Origin: Thiobacillus sp.
Lineage (GTDB): Bacteria > Pseudomonadota > Gammaproteobacteria > Burkholderiales > Thiobacillaceae
Direction: 5' to 3'
Assembly (NCBI GenBank): GCA_020216925.1
Contig: JAIWOL010000086.1
Location: 1 to 10,000 of the forward strand
Length of the DNA: 10,000 bases
Shown here in pieces: positions 7,109 to 10,000 of this stretch. Numbering within the stretch: position 1 is the stretch's first letter; each line of letters starts with the position of its first letter. Under the pieces are notes generated by a model. The model saw only the letters and a list, made by a program, of their open reading frames with translations. It had not been told where the DNA came from and did no database searches. The position numbers and the translations under genes were made by a program.

Positions 7109-8208
7109 GCCGCCTCCTTGTGTATTCGTTTGAGCACGCGCCCGCTCTTGTCTGCCACCCGTCCGGCCAGTTGTCCGCACGCGGCGTCGATATCGTCGCC
7201 GCGCGTCTTGCGCGTGGTGACGACGAATCCCGCATCCTGCAGAATCTGGCGGAAAGCGCGCTGGGCGTCACTGCGCGGCTTGTCGTAGCCGGAAGCGGGA
7301 AACGGATTGAACGGTATGAGATTGAACTTGCAGGGCACGTCGCGCACGCACTCGACCAGCTCGCGCGCCAGGGCCGGCGTGTCGTTCACACCCGCCAGCA
7401 GGACATACTCGAAGGTGATGAAATCGCGCGGCGCATGGGCCAGGTACCGCCGGCACGCCGCCATCAGCTCGGCCAGCGGATATTTTTTGTTGATCGGCAC
7501 GATCTGGTCGCGCAGGGCATCGTTGGGCGCGTGCAGGGAAACCGCCAGCGCCACCGGACAGCGCTCGGCCAGACGATCCATCGCCGGCACGATGCCCGAG
7601 GTGGACACCGTCACGCGGCGCCGCGACAGGCCGTAGGCGTGATCATCGAGCATCACGTCGAGCGCGGTCACCACGTTTTCGAAATTCGCCAGCGGCTCAC
7701 CCATGCCCATCATCACCACGTTCGAGACCGGGCGAGGGTCTACCGCGCCCGTCGTGCGGTTGGGCGCGGCTCTGAGGCTGTGCTGCGCAACCCACAGCTG
7801 GCCGACGATTTCGGCGACGGACAGGTTGCGGTTGAAGCCCTGGCGTCCGGTGGAGCAAAAGGTGCATTCGAGCGCGCACCCCACCTGGGACGACACGCAG
7901 AGCGTGCCGCGATCGTCTTCGGGAATGAAGACGGTTTCGATGCCATTTCCCACACCCACATCAAACAGCCATTTGCGTGTGCCGTCGATGGAGGCATGTG
8001 CAAGCTTGATTGCGGGTGCCCGCGTCTCGACCGCCCCGGCGAGTTTTTCGCGCAGGGATTTGGCAATGTCGGTCATCTGCCCGAAATCGGCCACGCCTGA
8101 CTGGTGTATCCAGCGGAATACCTGCTTGGCGCGGAAAGGTTTTTCGCCGAGCTCAGCGAACCAGGCGGTCAGTCCTTGCAGGTCGAAATCGAGCAGATTC
8201 TGCGGCAT
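7105..8208 (-). CDS. rlmN: Dual-specificity 23S rRNA/tRNA adenine-C2 methyltransferase RlmN
   Basis: RlmN is a cytoplasmic radical-SAM enzyme that methylates C2 of A2503 in 23S rRNA and of A37 in a subset of tRNAs. The 367-residue product has an N-terminal helical domain (about 1-75) with [14 protein letters not shown] at 25-38. The radical-SAM core contains [16 protein letters not shown] at 96-111 and the cluster motif CxxxCxxC as Cys111, Cys115 and Cys118, followed by [11 protein letters not shown]. Further signatures are [16 protein letters not shown] at 164-179, VTVSTSG at 199-205, [11 protein letters not shown] at 220-230 and [11 protein letters not shown] at 294-304. Cys344, in [11 protein letters not shown], is the C-terminal Cys that carries the transient methyl group in the E. 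coli enzyme (Cys355). Cys104 corresponds to the conserved upstream Cys. The ATG at 8208 follows the ndk stop by 9 bases with no obvious Shine-Dalgarno sequence. It ends overlapping pilW. Everything expected for an active enzyme is present. Confidence 0.98.
   Translation of the reverse strand: MPQNLLDFDLQGLTAWFAELGEKPFRAKQVFRWIHQSGVADFGQMTDIAKSLREKLAGAVETRAPAIKLAHASIDGTRKWLFDVGVGNGIETVFIPEDDRGTLCVSSQVGCALECTFCSTGRQGFNRNLSVAEIVGQLWVAQHSLRAAPNRTTGAVDPRPVSNVVMMGMGEPLANFENVVTALDVMLDDHAYGLSRRRVTVSTSGIVPAMDRLAERCPVALAVSLHAPNDALRDQIVPINKKYPLAELMAACRRYLAHAPRDFITFEYVLLAGVNDTPALARELVECVRDVPCKFNLIPFNPFPASGYDKPRSDAQRAFRQILQDAGFVVTTRKTRGDDIDAACGQLAGRVADKSGRVLKRIHKEAA
7113..7118 (-). promoter_or_regulatory. 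Ribosome binding site of pilW
   Basis: A perfect AGGAGG sits inside the last codons of rlmN, 4 bases before the pilW ATG at 7108. It decides the pilW start, because a longer upstream reading would read through rlmN and place the lipoprotein signal peptide internally. Confidence 0.85.
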
Positions 8209-8217
8209 CGCCGGGGG

Positions 8218-8646
8218 TCAGCGACCTGCGTAAACTTCGCTGGCCGGGAAGAAATAGGCAATTTCGGTCGCGGCGGTTTCGGGCGCGTCGGAACCATGCA
8301 CCGCATTGGCATCGATGCTTTCGGCGAAGTCGGCGCGGATGGTGCCGGGTTCGGCTTTCTTCGGATCGGTTGCGCCCATCAGGGCGCGGTTCTTGGCGAT
8401 GGCGTCTTCGCCTTCCAGCACTTGCAGCACCACCGGGCCGGAAATCATGAATTCGACCAGATCCTTGAAGAAGGGACGATCCTTGTGCACCGCGTAGAAG
8501 CCTTCGGCTTCCTGGCGCGACAGGTGCTTCATCTTCGAGGCGACCACCTTCAGGCCATTGGTTTCGAAACGGCTGACGATCTTGCCGATCACGTTCTTTT
8601 TGACGGCGTCGGGTTTGATGATGGAAAAGGTGCGCTGAACAGCCAT
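8218..8646 (-). CDS. ndk: Nucleoside diphosphate kinase
   Basis: Ndk transfers the gamma-phosphate from ATP to other nucleoside diphosphates through a phosphohistidine intermediate, balancing cytoplasmic NTP and dNTP pools. The 142-residue product has the standard length (141-143) and motifs: [21 protein letters not shown] at the N-terminus, HKDRPFF at 54-60, the [21 protein letters not shown] block at 87-107, and the active-site signature [10 protein letters not shown] with the phosphorylated His at 117. The frame is open upstream to 8712, but the ATG at 8646 begins the conserved sequence and has GGAG seven bases before it. It is the first gene after a 102-base gap containing a plausible promoter, so it probably heads the ndk-rlmN-pilW-rodZ-ispG transcript. 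Confidence 0.99.
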   Translation of the reverse strand: MAVQRTFSIIKPDAVKKNVIGKIVSRFETNGLKVVASKMKHLSRQEAEGFYAVHKDRPFFKDLVEFMISGPVVLQVLEGEDAIAKNRALMGATDPKKAEPGTIRADFAESIDANAVHGSDAPETAATEIAYFFPASEVYAGR

Positions 8647-8653
8647 GACTTTG

Positions 8654-8657
8654 CTCC
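8654..8657 (-). promoter_or_regulatory. Ribosome binding site of ndk
   Basis: GGAG lies 7 bases upstream of the ATG at 8646. It supports the family-standard start over the longer open frame that begins at 8712. Confidence 0.75.
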
Positions 8658-8702
8658 AGAGGGTGAAATCAACAGACAAAAAACGATGAAAATCAGCCCC
8701 AT

Positions 8703-8731
8703 AGAATAACACGCCGGCCGGGCTCTGTCTC
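8703..8731 (-). promoter_or_regulatory. Candidate sigma-70 promoter for ndk
   Basis: On the minus strand, GAGACA (8731-8726, four of six matches to TTGACA) and TATTCT (8708-8703, four of six matches to TATAAT) are separated by exactly 17 bases. The -10 is preceded by TGT, giving an extended -10 element. Transcription would start near 8696-8697, leaving about a 50-base leader before the ndk ATG. The spacer is very GC-rich and holds an 8-base palindrome CCGGCCGG (8721-8714). A stem of CGCC-GGC with one bulged C (8744-8737) against GCCGGCG (8718-8712) also spans the promoter and could act as a weak terminator for tilS, since UGUUAUUCU follows. The matches are by eye; activity is inferred. Confidence 0.45.
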
Positions 8732-8748
8732 TCCGCGCCGGGCGGGTT

Positions 8749-10000
8749 TCAGGCCGGGCGCCAGTCCGGAACCCAGCCTGCCTCGGCCGGCCCGGCCAGC
8801 CAGTCGGCATGACACCCCAACCCCTCGGCCCATACTGTCACGCCGTCGCATCGAAGGATGGCCAGACGCGCCCGCGTCCAGGGCGGCACGTCATTTGCCT
8901 GCAGCAAAACCTTGAGGCTGTGCGTGGGCCCGCCCGGCCGCAAACGCAGTTGCTCACCCCCGCGCCGGCACCCCAGCTCGACCCTGCCTGCCGCAAGCGA
9001 TGCCTGGCGCAAGCCCTGCCCGAGCGCTGCCCGGAAGCCCAGTCTCCCCAGGCCGGGCAAATCCAGCTCGCTTTCGCCGCGCCAGATCGCCGGCGCCGGC
9101 AGGCGGCCGGCCGCCACCACGTAAGCGCCCTTCCGCCAGCCCCAGAGCACAGCTTCGCCCAGTTCGACCCGGACACGGGCATCGTGCCGCGCCGCGACGA
9201 GCTGCTGCCTGGCCTCGTCCAGACGCCGCGCATTGGGCAGCGTCACGCCGTGCTGCGCGATGAAATAGCGCAGCAGATTGCGCGCGCGCGCAGGCGTCAG
9301 CGTCGCGAGCGCGTCGCAGTCCAGCCGCAGACCGGCGGGCGTTTGGCTGCACCCGCCAGCCGCATCGATCTGCGCCAGGTCGTCGAGCAAGGCCGCCGTT
9401 TCTGCCTGATGCGACGCCACGCGCGCCAGGGTGGCGTCGCATCCCGGAAAGCATTCACGCAAGCGCGGCATCACCGACAGGCGCAGGGCATTGCGACGGT
9501 AGCGCGTCGATAGATTGCTTTCGTCCTCGACCCAGTGCAGCCCCCAGGCCCGAGCGGCCTGTTGCAGGCGCGCCCGGGGAAATGCCAGGAGAGGGCGCAA
9601 CTGCGCGGCTTTCCAGCCTCGCGGATGCAGGTATGCGGGCATGGCGGCCAGGCCTTTCGGGCCCGCTCCGCGCAGCGCCTGCAGCAAAAAAGTTTCCGCC
9701 TGGTCATCCCGGTGATGCGCCGTCACCAGGCAGTCCACGTCGAGCTCGGCAAAAATCCGGTGCCGCGCCTGCCGCGCGGCGGCCTCGGTACCAGCCGGGT
9801 CACGCGGGCGCAGCTGCACGCGCGCGGTGACCAAAGGCACCCCCAGCGCCGCGCAGCTTTCCGCACACCATGCGGCCCAGCCGTCAGCCAGAGGCGAAAG
9901 CCCGTGATGGACATGCACGGCGGATAACGTGAAGGCGCGGGAAGTTTGCAGACCCGCCAGCACTTGCAGCAGCACGCTGGAATCGAGGCCGCCGGAATAG
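8749..10000 (-). CDS. tilS: tRNA(Ile)-lysidine synthase TilS, 5' end cut by window edge
   Basis: TilS converts C34 of the CAU-anticodon tRNA-Ile2 to lysidine using ATP and lysine. This changes its decoding from AUG to AUA and its charging from Met to Ile, and it is essential in most bacteria. The visible 416 residues begin within the PP-loop ATPase motif: YSGGLDSSVLLQVL starts at the right edge, so probably only about 20-30 N-terminal residues are missing. Further core motifs are GTEAAARQARH, HHRDDQAET at visible residues 95-103, and WVEDESN (156-162) followed by YRRNALR (167-173), a TilS hallmark. A middle helical substrate-binding domain follows at about 190-290. The C-terminal TilS_C domain is complete, with RRGGEQLR at 345-352 and SLKVLLQANDVPPWTR at 361-376. 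The protein ends in DWRPA, TGA. It lies 102 bases upstream of ndk and is probably a separate transcription unit, perhaps with genes beyond the window. Confidence 0.96.
   Translation of the reverse strand, partial: YSGGLDSSVLLQVLAGLQTSRAFTLSAVHVHHGLSPLADGWAAWCAESCAALGVPLVTARVQLRPRDPAGTEAAARQARHRIFAELDVDCLVTAHHRDDQAETFLLQALRGAGPKGLAAMPAYLHPRGWKAAQLRPLLAFPRARLQQAARAWGLHWVEDESNLSTRYRRNALRLSVMPRLRECFPGCDATLARVASHQAETAALLDDLAQIDAAGGCSQTPAGLRLDCDALATLTPARARNLLRYFIAQHGVTLPNARRLDEARQQLVAARHDARVRVELGEAVLWGWRKGAYVVAAGRLPAPAIWRGESELDLPGLGRLGFRAALGQGLRQASLAAGRVELGCRRGGEQLRLRPGGPTHSLKVLLQANDVPPWTRARLAILRCDGVTVWAEGLGCHADWLAGPAEAGWVPDWRPA

Noticed and set aside
5535..7271. A 578-codon minus-strand frame that would fuse an upstream region to RodZ
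   Set aside because: The upstream half is pilW and rlmN read in the wrong frame. RodZ conservation begins at the Met at 6332, which overlaps the pilW stop as ATGA.
8647..8712. Longer Ndk reading frame starting at 8712
   Set aside because: The added 22 residues are not part of the Ndk family. A GGAG is correctly placed for the ATG at 8646, and the candidate promoter would start transcription inside the extension.
1..10000. Search for mobile elements, CRISPR repeats, tRNA or rRNA genes, toxin-antitoxin pairs and a new defence system
   Set aside because: The window is almost fully occupied by ten conserved housekeeping genes in their usual order. The three gaps are each under 110 bases, with no spaced direct repeats, transposase motifs or tRNA cloverleaf visible by eye.

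Overview
The window is a GC-rich stretch of bacterial core chromosome in which every supported gene lies on the minus strand. Read in the direction of transcription (right to left), the order is tilS, ndk, rlmN, pilW, rodZ, ispG, hisS, yfgM, bamB, der. This order is the conserved 'ndk to der' housekeeping cluster of Beta- and Gammaproteobacteria. The presence of a pilF/pilW-type lipoprotein between rlmN and rodZ, the GC-rich codon use and the long C-terminal spacing in IspG make a betaproteobacterium the best guess. I cannot name a genus, and this is inference from gene order and sequence style.

Layout. At 8749-10000 is tilS, whose first codons lie beyond the right edge. A 102-base gap (8647-8748) then holds a plausible sigma-70 promoter for ndk (8218-8646). 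From ndk the genes are tightly packed. rlmN starts 9 bases after ndk. pilW overlaps the end of rlmN by ATGA, and rodZ overlaps the end of pilW by ATGA. ispG follows rodZ by 9 bases. A 63-base leader with a strong hairpin separates ispG from hisS. yfgM follows hisS by 12 bases, and bamB overlaps the yfgM stop as TGATG. A 105-base leader separates bamB from der, whose 3' end lies beyond the left edge. Only the gaps before ndk, hisS and der exceed 12 bases, and all three are under 110 bases, so there is no gene-free stretch above 300 bases.

Function. The cluster mixes translation and ribosome assembly (TilS tRNA-Ile2 lysidine synthase, HisS histidyl-tRNA synthetase, RlmN 23S/tRNA adenine C2 methylase, Der ribosome-assembly GTPase), envelope building (YfgM at the Sec translocon, BamB in outer-membrane protein assembly, RodZ in rod-shape control, PilW in type IV pilus secretin assembly), isoprenoid precursor synthesis (IspG) and nucleotide balance (Ndk). 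All ten proteins look intact where visible, with their key catalytic motifs present.

I found no insertion sequence, phage gene, CRISPR array, tRNA, rRNA or toxin-antitoxin pair, and no sign of a new defence or mobile system. The observations worth a second look are in the leaders: a hairpin with an alternative pairing partner between ispG and hisS, a der start codon preceded by an anti-Shine-Dalgarno-like sequence with an orphan AGGAGG upstream, and the compact ndk promoter overlapping GC-rich dyad symmetry. Long open frames on the plus strand are antisense shadows of the real genes.
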